DNA of 64,000 nucleotides from Magicicada septendecula (taxonomy: Eukaryota; Arthropoda; Insecta; Hemiptera; Cicadidae), in assembly GCA_034769895.1 (NCBI GenBank), contig CM068370.1, forward strand, positions 41,397,344 to 41,461,343, written 5' to 3'. Shown piece after piece: positions 22,243 through 33,167 of this stretch. How positions within the stretch are numbered: the first letter of the stretch is position 1; each line of letters opens with the position of its first letter. The position numbers and the translations under genes were made by a program. The notes below the pieces were generated by a model. It was not told the origin of the DNA. It ran no database searches and saw only the letters and a program-made list of their open reading frames with translations.

Positions 22243-22740
22243 TATCTTCATCGTCTTCACAACACGTCATAGGCAGGTGCCGCCTGTTCCGTCTTCAAAA
22301 ACCATCTCTTCCTAGGTCTACCCACAAACCTGCGTCCTACAGGTTTGTATTTCCAGACTACGTTGGTCAGTCTGGAATCTGACATTCTGTCTAAGTGTTC
22401 TTTCCACCGTTGTTTGTAATCTTTTATTTTTCATTAATGTTATGTAACTCCTCTCTTTTAGTCTCACTTCTTATACGGTCAAGTTTAGAACACGTTTTAA
22501 CTTCTCTTAAAAATTCCATTTCCGAGGTCTGTATTTTACTGTGTTGTTTCTTGGTTGTTGTCCATAATTCGCGCGCCCGAAGGACAGTACAGGGACCGCC
22601 ATAACTTTCTAAAACTTTAATTTTGTATCTCGACGTACCTTTTTTCTAAAAATACGGTCGATTGTTTCACAGATTGTCTGGAACTTGCCTAACTTAACAT
22701 CAATATCATAATTTCTGTCATAGCCAATATCATTCCCCAA
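22243..22740 (-). mobile_element. LINE-B 3' fragment
   Basis: Minus strand shows GNDIGYDRNYDIDVKLGKFQ, then VRRDTKLKF, KVMAVPVL, and the shared CACCTGCCTATGACGTG end with a GAAGACGATGA tail. Frameshifts throughout; no catalytic core. Confidence 0.8.
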
Positions 22741-22744
22741 ATAC

Positions 22745-22930
22745 AGGGTGTCCCGGGAGGAGAGGGAAATAATTTGAGAAACGGTTCTATAGTGTAAAAG
22801 AAGAAAAAAAGTTCATATAAACATATGTCCGGAAACGCTTTGTAAGCGAGTTACGGCTAGCGAAAGATTTCGCCCGGGTTTCGGTTCCCCCGGGTAAATG
22901 AAGACTTTCTGAAATTCTGGGAAGGTAAAC
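22745..22930. repeat. Possible terminus of an unidentified element (ACAGGGTGTCCCGGG)
   Basis: The sequence starting ACAGGGTGTCCCGGG resembles element ends often seen in arthropod genomes. A partner end is not visible in the window, so the element type is unknown. It abuts the LINE-B 5' truncation point. Confidence 0.3.
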
Positions 22931-23258
22931 ATAAGGGGCGAATTCTGTTGTTTCTTATGGTTTTTGACCTGAAAAATCGAATAAAACAGGTCGCAGAACT
23001 GTATCTCCCATAAGTTTCATGATATCTGACTATCTGACGTAAAACAGAAAAATCTTTGCCTAAAAACAAAAATTTGTTTTTAACCAAAATTGGAATTTTT
23101 TGTTGATTTTTATTGACTTTATTTACACCATTTTTCTCAGAATTTAATTCTTTACAAGTTTTGTTTTTAACTTTTATGCATTTATTAATCATTTAACAAA
23201 GTTATTGTACTTCTAACCCAAAAAAAATGTTTTTTTATGGACGTTTTTGTAGTGTAGA

Positions 23259-23271
23259 GGGAGAGAGAGAG

Positions 23272-23338
<67 letters not shown>
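23259..23338. repeat. (GA)n microsatellite
   Basis: About 75 bp of GA with three GGA interruptions. Confidence 0.95.
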
Positions 23339-23499
23339 AATACGAAATTTTAATATGGTTAATAGCAAATCGTTTTTAATTCATGATTTGCATTAAGTAA
23401 GAAATACTCGTAGCCAGGCAATATTGTAGATTCATTTTGTTTTATTTGTCTCCAAGTCACGTTTATTAACTAATTAGAATTAATATTAGGCATTACCTG

Positions 23500-23600
23500 T
23501 ATTAACTTCCCGTCTTGTGACTTATCTGTTTTAATTTCTAAAACGACGCGTTTCGAGGATATATCCTCATCTTCAGGTTTTTAATATTATAAAAACATCA
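23500..23600 (-). mobile_element. PLE-A 3'-end fragment with hammerhead-like motif
   Basis: Minus strand shares with PLE-A (14.7-14.8 kb) the sequence GAAACGCGTC and the downstream AAGTCACAAGACGG tail. No coding part remains. Confidence 0.7.
23540..23581 (-). ncRNA. Hammerhead-ribozyme-like motif H7
   Basis: Stem I AAAAC/GUUUU (5 bp), core CUGAAGA, one U, stem II GAGGA/UCCUC with loop UAUA, GAA, stem III palindrome ACGCGU, then C. The best-formed copy: all three stems pair. Relative to H3, stems I and II differ in sequence on both strands yet pairing is kept. Confidence 0.75.
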
Positions 23601-23917
23601 AATTCATCATTATATAAAAAAATTCACGTGTTTCAACGGGGTCGTCAATTATTTAAAACACACAAAAACACCACACATAATTTTACAATGATATAGTCTC
23701 GGCACAGTCCGATGCGCATCGTCTCGTTGCCAACGATTAACTGTTGTACTTTATCATGTATGACCGTTATCATTTCCCGTGGACACATCGATATCGATGG
23801 CTTGTAAGAGTAGACTTGTAATTTTCTAATTGTAGACTTGCAATTTTCTAAGAAACAGCTGTTCGCTAGACAAGTCACCTGAGATAACGTCACACAGCGT
23901 AATGGTGTCTGTGTATA

Positions 23918-26379
23918 TGTTACCGGCAAAGCATGTAATCAGGCATTCTATAGAGCACCTAGGCATTTTATACAATGCCTGAATCCAGCCGGCAAAGTAT
24001 GAAATAAAACACATTTTATACATTTCCTAGACATTGTATAGAATGCCTAACGTCTTCTAGGTAATGTATAGAAGACAATGTGTGCTCTATGGTTTCATGT
24101 CACAACATGTATCCCCCCTCCGTCACCCCGTACCTCTGTACCCGCCTACCTCCCGCTGATCTTCAGTAACATCCGAAATGTCGCAACCACGTGCTGAGTC
24201 TAGTGCTAATGACCGCGTTGCTTTAATGCGAGTTCGATTTGACGCTGACATATCTCAGCTTCGAAGTTCTAGTGCTAAAAACAGTATTTTCCTCAGTGAT
24301 GGTGACTATCGTAAGCTAGTGTTGGACGTGCATGCTGCTACGAAGAAAGAACAGAAGGACCCATGGGATTACTGGCTACTGAATAGGTACGATTTTATGC
24401 TTGTTGAAAACAAAAGCAAACTAATTCATCCCCTCAAGCAAGGTGATAGTGCTATTCATTACACGTCATGATGTTGAACTACACCTTCATTTGTGTAAGC
24501 CTTGTCAAAAAAAGCAAAAAGGTATAAAAAAGGGTATAGTCGTAAAACCAATAATTTCATCCGAGTTTAACTCTCGTTGCCAGGTTGATCTCATCGATTT
24601 CCAATCCCAGCCAGACAGAGATTTTAAGTTTGTAATGGTTTATCAGGACCATTTAACCAAATTAGTTGTCCATCGGGCCCTCAAAACAAAGACCTCTGAA
24701 GAAGTTGCGTACAACCTCGTTGATATTTTTACGCTATTTGGAGCTCCGTCTATTTTACAGTCTGATAACGGTAGAGAATTTTCTAATAAAATTGTACATA
24801 ATTTGAAAGAAAATTGGCCTTCATTAAAAATTGTTCATAGTGAGCCCCGTCATTCCCAAAGTCAGGGCAGTGTCGAACGGGCAAATCAAGACATTGAAAA
24901 TATGATTGCAACTTGTATGCAAGACGAGGAAACCGACCAATGGAGTGAGGGCGTACGGTTTGTTCAGAAGATGAAAAATAGAGCCTTACACTCTGGCATC
25001 AAACGATCACCTTATGAAGCTCTCTTTGGATATAAAGTTAAGGTAAGGCTTGCTTACTACATCCTCGATTCCCCATGATGTGTTAGATACTCTTGAAAGT
25101 GAAGAAGATCTCGAACAAGTCATCAACAATATACAGACTACACAAAATACCGATACCGGCATAACTGAATCTATCGACCCTACCATGTCTAAGCTAATTC
25201 AGGCAAGAGAACATGCAAGCACTTCAACTGTAAGCACTGGTCCTGTAGAGAATTCTAGAGCTCCCAAAACCACCTACCTAAATCACCCTTTAGACGCAGC
25301 CCAAGAATTCCGCCCAAATCCGACAACGGCATGCTGTGTTTGTTCAAACGAAACTTTTGGTTCTGGAAAGCGTGTAGAGTGCTGCAGAGATACGCATAGC
25401 ACGTGTGGACACTAGTGGCAATAGTGGAGACAAGTGTGACGGTGGCGAGAAGCTGTGTACTCTCTGCTTCAAAGCAAAAAATGCAACTGTAGAAAGAAAA
25501 AGATAAAAATCATTTCTAGAACTTCAGGAAAAAAAGATGACATCTGATTCTGACAAAAAATTTCCTCCAGCTCCTGTGGGCGCGTCTGTTGGTGTTCCAA
25601 TTCCTGAAGTTGGCAATGGTCGGAGAGATCTTCGAAACATCCTAGCAATCGTCGTGAGTGTGACAGAAGACGGATTTTACAAACTAGGAACCACTAACGG
25701 ATTGTTAAAGCAGCTGTACACAAGATCGCAGTTCACTGTATGCCCAAGACCACTAATGGAGGTTGAAGATGTTCCTGGACAAGAAACCGGACTTCATTCT
25801 GCTGCTACTGCCCAATCATCAGGATCCGGACAAGGTTTCGTAAAATGTGTGTGCAAGACTAAATGTCAAAATGAAAAATGTAATTGTGTAAAAAATGAAA
25901 GAAAGTGTATTTCAAAATGTCACAGCTCTCTGTCTTGTTGTAATAAGTAGAGTATATTCCATATATTTAGAATTAATAAACACCAATAACATCTAATGTT
26001 TTTTTTTAAAACCAGATTGGTTAAAATATGTTCTTATACAGTATAATTTTAATAAAATAGTATCTGAACATAATTAAGTAGAGAATAGATAATCTTGAAA
26101 TGTAATACAAAGTTCTCCTCTGTGTAAAATTAAACAATTATGTGTGATTTTGTAAAAAAAATGTTTTCATTTTGACCGTAGTAAGCTTATTTTACACTTT
26201 GCCTAAAAAATCACTGGTATTATATAGAATGCCTAGGCAATGTATAGAATGCCTAGGAAAAGTATAAAAAACATTTGAAAAGTATTCTATTATACATACT
26301 TTGCCTAAAAACTCCAGGCATTGTATGAAATGCCTAGGTATTCTATAGAATGCCTGGATTACATACTTTGCCGGTAACA
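23918..26379 (+). mobile_element. Cut-and-paste transposon with KRBA2/Ginger-like integrase, complete ends
   Basis: Both ends read TGTTACCGGCAAAG inward and the similarity continues for about 60 bp (TGTAATC, then AGGCATTCTATAGAAT). The termini are TG...CA, and TATA at 23914-23917 and 26380-26383 is a 4-bp target duplication. Subterminal regions are full of AGGCATTCTATAGAAT-like palindromes on both sides. The interior (24178-25950) encodes an integrase-type protein. 2462 bp in total. The organisation (TIRs plus an rve-type integrase) matches Ginger-like DNA transposons rather than an LTR element. Confidence 0.88.
24178..25950 (+). pseudogene. Retroviral-type integrase/transposase, KRBA2-like, frameshifted
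   Basis: The ATG at 24178 opens MSQPRAESSANDRVALMRVR and an N-terminal region with YWLLNRYDFMLV, as in KRAB-A domain 2-like proteins of invertebrates. Near 24460 the frame shifts, and the segment that should hold the HHCC zinc-binding motif is missing; LCKPCQKKQKG follows directly. The rve core (24480-25070) has a D in CQVDLIDFQ, a D in LQSDNGREF and an E in SVERANQDIEN, so the DDE triad is visible. After a shift near 25045 come a linker, a CCVCSNE...CC cysteine cluster and a stop at 25415. A last frame from 25537 has RDLRNILAIVVSVTEDGFYK, then a CxC-rich tail (CVCKTKC, CNCVKNERKC) ending SCCNK. It would cut and join the element ends. The zinc motif deletion and shifts make it inactive as read. 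It is not a host gene. Confidence 0.88.
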
Positions 26380-26635
26380 TATACAGTTAATGACATATGA
26401 TGTAAAGTAGTCGATCAAGCATACACACCTGATTAAAAATAATCGAATTTCGTTAAATTGCGTAACGTTTGCAAAATTACGAGCGTGAAGTATGGCCGTA
26501 GACAGAGGGGGGGGGGGTTGGATTTTAAATCGCCCCGAAATTTCCCATTCAGTTAAAAATCGTAGCATCGTGTCATTTTATGTTTCATTTTACGGTAGGG
26601 CTAAATGTTATTTACAATGACAATAATATTTCATT

Positions 26636-27630
26636 GACTTTGGGAATCCCTTTGATAGAGTAGACGGAAATTTGCTGTGGCAAATATTAGAAGGACGGGG
26701 ATATCCACAACAACTTATAAAAACTATGCTAAGGCCTATATAACGGGACAAGAATACCTGTTAAAAATAATTGTCGGATATTTCAACAAATATCTCTCAA
26801 TCAAGCTGTTAGACAAGGATGCAGTATATCATCTACTCTTTTTAACAACTATACTTACGATCTAGTAAGGAAATGGAAACATGTAGTAAGCAATAGTATT
26901 AAGATATCAGAAGACAGATATTTTAATATACTGTTGTTTGCTGTCGACTTGCTTGTAATTCAAAATACAGAATCTGTTTTACAAAAATCTGTTTTTAAGC
27001 TTCATCAGATTTCCAAACAATACAATATGAAAATCTCCACTATGAAAACAAAGGTAATGCCATATCGAGGCAAGGAGCCAATAAGAACAAAATTAATGAT
27101 AGTGATCGAATTCTAGAACAGGTGAGCCACTTTAATTAATTATTTGGGAATTGATAATGGCTATGATACGAATTATGATATTGATGTTAAGTTGTGTAAG
27201 TTATAGACATCTGTGGGACTACAGACCGTATTTTTAGAGACAAGGTACGTCGATATAGAAATTTAAAGTTTTACAAAGTTATGGCAATCCCTGTACTGTC
27301 TTGTGGGTGTGAATTATGGGGAACAACCAAGAAACAAAAAAAAAAAACAAAATACAGGCCTCGGAAATGGCGTTCTTAAGAGGAGTTAAAAGGTGTTCTA
27401 AACTTTACCATATAAAGAATGAAGCAATAAGAGAGGAGTTAGGGGTTATTAAAAGACTGCAAACAACGGTGGAAAGAACGCTTAGAAAGAATGTCAGATT
27501 CCAGACTGGCCAAACAAGTCGGGAAACACAAACCTGTAGGACACAGGTGTATGGGTAGTCCCAGGAAGAAATGGCTGGAGGCAACAGGCAGCACCTTGCC
27601 TATGCCGTGTTGTGAAGATGGTGATGACTT
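26636..27630 (+). pseudogene. LINE-B reverse transcriptase, longest copy
   Basis: Starts at the first palm motif (DFGNPFDRVDGNLLWQILEG; the catalytic region would normally read F.KAFDRV). It continues with GYPQQLIKTM, VRQGCSIS-like sequence out of frame, FNILLFAVDLLVIQNTES (the ADD box has become AVD), ISKQYNMKISTMKTKVMPYR and GKEPIRTKL. Next come HFN.LG, KFYKVMAIPVLS, FLRGVKRCSKLYHIKNEA and GSPRKKWLEATG. It ends with CACCTTGCCTATGCCG and GAAGATGGTGATGA. Loss of the catalytic Asp plus frameshifts mean it is dead. The family spreads by target-primed reverse transcription. Confidence 0.85.
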
Positions 27631-27643
27631 TCGTATTGTTGCA

Positions 27644-27652
<9 letters not shown>

Positions 27653-27706
<54 letters not shown>
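27653..27706. repeat. (GT)n microsatellite
   Basis: About 26 GT units preceded by a short TA run, immediately 3' of the LINE-B copy. Confidence 0.96.
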
Positions 27707-27707
<1 letters not shown>

Positions 27708-28009
27708 AAGTCTCAGTAACAACAGCTGATTGAACATATGTATATACAAATTACACAGACAGTCGGTGAGAGCTAGCAGGAGCAGCTACGTCAGCTGAAC
27801 AAGAATGTAATTAAAAAACGAGTTTACCTGGCAATACTATGGCGTTTTCCTCATTACTGCAAAACCATGCCTCAATGCATGCTTATCACCGTGCTGTTTT
27901 GTTCACAACATCATGCTCACACTTAATGAACCGTCCACGTGTAATATTTTTATCAACTGCTAGTTAAAGACGACTGACTACTGATGAAGAAATTAAAAAA
28001 ATTAATATA

Positions 28010-28853
28010 CAGAGGAACCCGCGAATAACGAGCTGGCTTATAACGAGAACTCGGATGTAACGAGCAAAAGTACGAGATTTGTTTGGTATTATCAAGTAAT
28101 GATAATTAAACTTGCTTTAACGAGTAGGAACGCATTAGAGACTTGGTTATGACGAGCGTTTTGTCGCAGGCTTATTCATGGGTTTAGGTCTAACTAAAGT
28201 TTGTTACAATACATCATTGTAAACATTCGTTTAAAACCATTAATCCAGTTTAGTGAAACTAATAATGTAAGTGATGAATCCGTGGAATATTTAAATAAAT
28301 TATAAGACTGTTTTGATATTTAAAGATACAAAATTACTAAACAAACAAAAATAGATGATTTTTTTTTTAAGGTTAATTAAATTCTGTGAGCGAAAAATAA
28401 TAATTTTGGCAAATACCATTTAGAACGAAGAACAAAAAGACAAATAAAATAGAGAGAATTTTCTTGTAATTAAAAAATAAATATTGTACATGTGGCATGG
28501 AAAGTTTTGCGTTTTTTGCCAAATAGCCGACTGATTTTTGGTTAGTTTTTCCTACACAATTACTTTCATTATATTTCGCGAATGCATTATGCGCCAATAT
28601 TCAGCAAAGAATGTTAGTGTCTAAAATATGTTCAAAGTCTAAATTTCACTTTTAAGCGTAGAATGTAAAACATGTAAAAATTTTATTGAGCAAATCCTCT
28701 TCAATAGTAGACTTTTTTTATTGTGTGTTCGATAATCACGGTATAGCCTATAAATTCAGACTTGCGAGTCGACAACTCGGATGTAGGGAACACTCGGTTT
28801 TAACGAGCACATTTGTCCGGTCGCTTGAATCTCGTTATAAGCAAGTTCCACTG
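28010..28853. mobile_element. Tigger/pogo-like non-autonomous element T2
   Basis: Ends are CAGAGGAACCCGCGAATAAC and, reverse-complemented, CAGTGGAACTTGCTTATAAC. The TIRs extend into ACGAG, and TA flanks both sides. Further AACGAG motifs recur inside near both ends. It encodes no recognisable transposase. Confidence 0.85.
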
Positions 28854-28859
28854 TATTAT

Positions 28860-29300
28860 GTATCGCTTACTACATTATTTATTTAGAAATTAGCCGCGTA
28901 CGTTTTGAATCATTTTTATTAAACGCACAGACCACTGTTATCGAAGTTCCAAGTTCCGAATCCCTACGCCGCGTACAAATTTTAGTCTACGCAAATGCAA
29001 ATCCGCGTTGATATCTCTAATCATAAGCTCATATTGGCAACTCACTTAAAACAAACAGTAACCGGAAAATAGAAAGTCCAAACTTTAAAATTAGCTACAA
29101 TTTACGATTATCAGAAACGATAAAAAACAACAGGTACATTAGGCCTAACTGAATATAAAAATTTTTGTCTTAAATAATCTACCAAAATAATTAATATGGA
29201 TTACTTGCCGATTACTATGGTTAAAAATGACGTTAAAACTATTTACTGAGATTATTTCATATTTTTGGCAATCATAGGAATTCCTGAGAATCATTAGATT
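28860..29300. other. No gene recognised
   Basis: AT-rich spacer between T2 and the 51-bp repeat; nothing supported. Confidence 0.5.
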
Positions 29301-29339
29301 CGATCATCGGAAGAAAAGATGGAGCACCTGGCGCAGTGA

Positions 29340-29769
29340 ATGTTGAGTTTCAAAACAACTATTGAATTGGCACCTCGAAAGCAATAGGAAGCCAGGCAGA
29401 CCAAAACAACTATTGAATTGACACCTCGAAAGCAATAGGAAGCCTGGCAGACCAAAACAACTATTGAATTGGCACCTCGAAAGCAATAGGAAGCCTGGCA
29501 GACCAAAACAACTATTGAATTGGCACCTTGAAAGCAATAGGAAGCCTGGCAGACCAAAACAACTATTGAATTGGCACCTCGAAAGCAATAGGAAGCCTGG
29601 TAGACCAAAACAACTATTGAATTGGCACCTCGAAAGCAATAGGAAGCCTGGCAGACCAAAACAACTATTCAATTGGCACCTCGAAAGCAATAGGAAGCCT
29701 GGCAGACCAAAACAACTATTGAATTGGCACCTTGAAAGCAATAGGAAGCCTGGCAGACCAAAAAGAACT
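29340..29769 (+). repeat. 51-bp tandem repeat, about 8.4 copies
   Basis: The unit runs CAAAACAACTATTGAATTGG, then CACCTCGAAAGCAATAGG, then AAGCCTGGCAGAC. Being a multiple of three it encodes LLNWHLESNRKPGRPKQ repeatedly on the plus strand, with a stop in copy 2 and a stop just after the last copy. Units are almost identical, so the array is young or homogenised. KPGRPK resembles both an AT-hook and the GRP motif near LINE C-termini. The frame after the array (YKDIKQKG) continues beyond the T3 insertion as EDDLWNDQ, which fits a LINE terminus. Confidence 0.93.
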
Positions 29770-29803
29770 TAAGGCATATACAAGGATATCAAGCAAAAGG
29801 GTA

Positions 29804-30365
29804 CAGTAGAGCATCGTTATCAGAACCTCTCGGGACGAGGACCCGTTCGGATAATCGATATTTCGGATAATAGATAGTAAATTGAAAACATTATTTCTCT
29901 TTACAAAAACAGTTTTTTATTACAAAATAATTTATAACATACTGTTAGATAATACAGCAACCTGTATACTGTACTGTAATATATGACTAAGTTTAAAAAT
30001 CATTGAATTAAAACTGAGTGTAATTAATAAAAACCAAAAGTTAATTTAAACAAAATTAGAGTGTAATGTCAAACACTGTACTATAAAATTAATTAAAAAA
30101 CAGACATTCGGTGACAGAGACTTCCGTTGACACAGTTTTGTATCAATTGTAAACGTGTTTATCGATTGTAAGGCTGTATAACTACAGCGTTTATTTATTA
30201 CTGTACAGTACTGTAATAATTTATAGTATACATTTTTTTATGCTCAATAAATACCCAATACGCCTACATGTGTCAAATACATTACAGTACATAATTGTAC
30301 TTTTTATTGAGTTCGAAAAATAGATCATTCAGTTAATGGATGTTCGGATAATCGATGTTCTACTG
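29804..30365. mobile_element. Tigger/pogo-like MITE T3
   Basis: Left end CAGTAGAGCATCGTTATCAG; right end reverse-complemented CAGTAGAACATCGATTATCC. TA flanks both sides (29802-29803, 30366-30367). The CAGTAGAAC...CGATTATCC TIR is the classic Tigger/pogo type. 562 bp, AT-rich, non-coding. Confidence 0.9.
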
Positions 30366-30719
30366 TATTGAGGACGACTTATGGAACGACCAGAGATCGA
30401 ATTCGAGAATGTATTCACTAAACTTGTAGTCTATGATGTTAATTCACCTGTATAAAATACGTTTCCTTGTTTTCTTTTTTCTTCCTTCTCCTTTCGGGGT
30501 GGAAAACGACTACAAAATGAAAATTCCCTATTATCTGCCTCACGACCACAAATAAAGCTAATTAAAACTGAATTATTAATATCTTGTAATCGCTTGAACA
30601 GCAGATGCGCAAAGAGCCGTTCGTTTTGCACATTATTAGCTGTGGACGTTTCAGGGGACCTCAAACCTACTTGGCTCCCTACTTCGCGGCGTTTAGCTTC
30701 TTACAAATATATAACTGAT

Positions 30720-31142
30720 CAGGGACGAACGGAACCGCCCCCCTGAGGGTCGAAAAAGTTGACCATTTTTGTTAATCTCTTAATTTTTAGGCGGTTTCAT
30801 TATTTTTTCAGCTGTGTACGCTAATATAGTAGTACTGTAACTCAGTTTTAAGTATACAAACAGCTTTATTACACAGCATTTGCGTGTACGTTTGATATAT
30901 GAAATATACGAAAATCAATTCAGTCAATAAGTATCTTGTAAACAATGTTTCAGTAACGCGTATTTTTATTGTGTTACACCATTTACTTTAGTGGGATAAA
31001 TTTCAGGATGTTATCACACGTACAAGACGTTTCAACCACTTTAAAGACAGTAATGTTGATCAGTGATAACTTGTCTTTTCTTTTGTACGAAGCCGACACG
31101 ACCTGCCCCCCCCCCCCAGGCCAAATTCTAGATACGTCACTG
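30720..31142 (+). mobile_element. hAT-type MITE, second copy
   Basis: Shares with 34199-34812 the internal sequence AGTTGAC(C/G)...TTTTGTTAATCTCTTAATTT, then ACGCTAATATAGTAGTA, and TTTCAGGATGTTATCACAC. The right end reads TAGATACGTCACTG. TAACTGAT (30712-30719) and CCACTGAT (31143-31150) are a likely 8-bp duplication with two changes. The left TIR is degraded. Confidence 0.78.
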
Positions 31143-31256
31143 CCACTGATGAGACAAAATATAAACATACATGAGTGTAAGCTTTCACGGCCGGTGTTTA
31201 CATTACCACAATTTTCCTGGTTATTAGGCCGTGGTCTAGGTGGTTCACGTTTATCT

Positions 31257-31298
31257 CCAGACGTTTCGTCCATACCGTTGGCGGACATCCTCAGTCGT
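31257..31298 (-). ncRNA. Hammerhead-like motif H8
   Basis: Core CUGAGGA, one U, stem II GUCC/GGAC with an 11-nt loop, GAA, minimal stem III ACGU, then C. Stem I is not convincing. Part of F2. Confidence 0.55.
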
Positions 31299-31389
31299 AC
31301 GGGAACATAGAACACAACACCCGCGAACGAATACGAGGAGTCGCGCGGTAATTATTCGTTTGTGGGCGGTTGTAATCTGTGTTCCCGCG

Positions 31390-31432
31390 CCACTGGGGAT
31401 GTCCGCCAACGTCTCGGAAACAAACACGAACA
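31390..31432 (+). ncRNA. Hammerhead-like motif H9, degenerate
   Basis: Right-arm partner of H8: the core is CUGGGGA (A6 changed to G) and stem II is disrupted, although GGAAAC remains. Expected to be inactive. Confidence 0.4.
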
Positions 31433-31559
31433 ACCTAGACCACGGCCCAACAACCAGGAAAATTGTAATAATATAAAATATAAACATGTTTCCAACGGTG
31501 TTGTAAATGGTATACAAATTACAAAAAGAATCTTTAAATTTATCCCTACGTATTTTTCA

Positions 31560-32560
31560 ACATATCTTCTGGTAGTTCCTATCCGTTTCGAATGTTGGAT
31601 ATCATACAGGCTATTTTAACTTTCTGCACTGCTGTACAGAATACGTCAGCTGTATTTATGCCAAACCAGCTTCTTATATTCCTCAGCCATGATATTCTCG
31701 GTCGGCCAACTCCTCTCTTTCCAAGTACTTTTCCCTCTAGTATGGACTGCAATAAGTAAAATCTCTGTTCATTTCTCATGAGATGTCCCAGATACTGACG
31801 CTTTCTTATCTCAGTGTGTTAATAACTTCCCGATCTTTCTTCATCTTTTTAAGAACTTCAACATTTGTTAAATCTGCTGTCCATGAAACGCTCAGTATTC
31901 TAAGGTAGAGCCGTATTTCGAAAGATTCCAATTTCTCAGTTGTGGCTTCAGTCAAAGTCCAAGATTCTACACCGTAGAAGAGGACCCGAATACGTAGCAG
32001 CGTAGAAGTCTCATCTTTGTGTTTATTGTTAAATCGTGACTTTTGAATAAACTGCTCAGTCTAGTGTACACTGCTCTTGCCTTTTCAATTCTGCTTTTTA
32101 CTTGTTGAGAGTGGTCACTGTTCATTGACTATAGTACCAAGATATGTAAATTGGCTTACACGTTCAACTGGCCTTTGGTTTATATTAAGGGTACAGTTTG
32201 TGAACTTATTCTTAGATACAATCATTAGCTTCGTTTTATTAACATCGATGTCTAGACCATATCTACGGCTGCTTTCTATCACTCTATTCATTAGTTGTTG
32301 CACCCCCTCTAAGCTATCTGCGAATATGACGGTGTTATCTGCATAACGTATGTTATTTATTCTTTCACCGTTCAGAGAGATTCTCACATCACATTCATCT
32401 AAAGCTTCTTTAAAAATACCTTCTGAGTAGATGTTGAATAAAAGCGGAGATCGTATACAACCTTGTCTTACTCCACGCAAAATCTGTATCTCTTCAGTTT
32501 TCTCTTTATCTACTCTAACCACTCCAGACTGGTTCCAATACAGGGTAGCTATTATGCTTA
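31560..32560 (-). pseudogene. LINE reverse transcriptase relic (family D)
   Basis: Minus strand: the best segment (32522-32115) has ILRGVRQGCIRSPLLFNIYS (palm motif 4), IRYADNTVIFADSLEG (the ADD box has become ADN), YGLDIDVNKTKLMIVSKN and QFTYLGTIVNE. Downstream stops interrupt the thumb. The C-terminus at 31779-31579 reads VGRPRISWLRNIRSWFGI. It has lost one catalytic Asp and cannot be active. Not closely similar to LINE-A, B or C here. Confidence 0.85.
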
Positions 32561-32569
32561 GATCTTTAA

Positions 32570-33150
32570 ATGATACAGCGTATAATCAATATTAATTTCA
32601 CATCAAAAGGTGAAACCGAAACCAACGGAAACTGCTGTGAACTGCTGCAATTACTGATGCCAAAACATGGTGAACTTTCAATAAGTGTGATTAGGCTTCA
32701 GGAAAAACATTCGACCTCAGACGGACAACAAAACAAAGTGAACAAGGAAAACCAAACAGATTCAAATTCCCAACAGTGCTGACTCTGAAAGCGGTTTTAC
32801 CTGTTTGGTCTCTTGAAAGAACCGTTGAGAGATAAACAATGCTTGTACAGATGAAGAGGTCATGGGAGAACACGAGGTGAGAAATTGCCTGCTCACGAGG
32901 CCGGAAAGTTTCTTCAAAGAAGAAATTTAAAATCACGTTGAAACATGGACTAAGTGCGTAGAAATAAGAAGGTGTTTGTCATGCAATAACAGAAGTTCCG
33001 TTTAAGTAAGGGCAAATAAAATAATTATTAAAAAAATTTTTCTTTAATTTTTGACTTACCATAGTATAACTTAAAACAATAAACGTTAGATGAGTAAATG
33101 TCTCCACATCGAATGAAAATTGTGAGAAGTAACATTGTTTTACCGTAATG
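32570..33150. other. No gene recognised
   Basis: Short chance frames only. Confidence 0.5.
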
Positions 33151-33167
33151 TTGAAATACGAGATCTT

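Larger units (their letters stand above)
31203..31470. mobile_element. Foldback element F2 with outward hammerhead-like motifs
   Basis: About 95 bp at 31203-31310 are repeated inverted at 31370-31470: ACAATTTTCCTGGTT...GGCCGTGGTCTAGG...GTTGGCGGACATCC and its complement. The spacer is about 65 bp. One hammerhead-like motif lies in each arm, reading outward. There is no coding sequence. The GACCACGGC block 3' of the motif recurs at 36.9 kb. Confidence 0.8.

Noticed and set aside
22857-23192. 111-codon minus-strand frame rich in Lys/Asn
   Set aside because: Low-complexity frame in AT-rich repeat-like sequence with no recognisable domain.
23645-24023. Minus-strand frames overlapping the left end of the integrase transposon
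   Set aside because: They cross the TIR boundary and read palindromic subterminal repeats; not coding.
29340-29769. CRISPR array
   Set aside because: Units are contiguous and nearly identical with no variable spacers, and the genome is eukaryotic.
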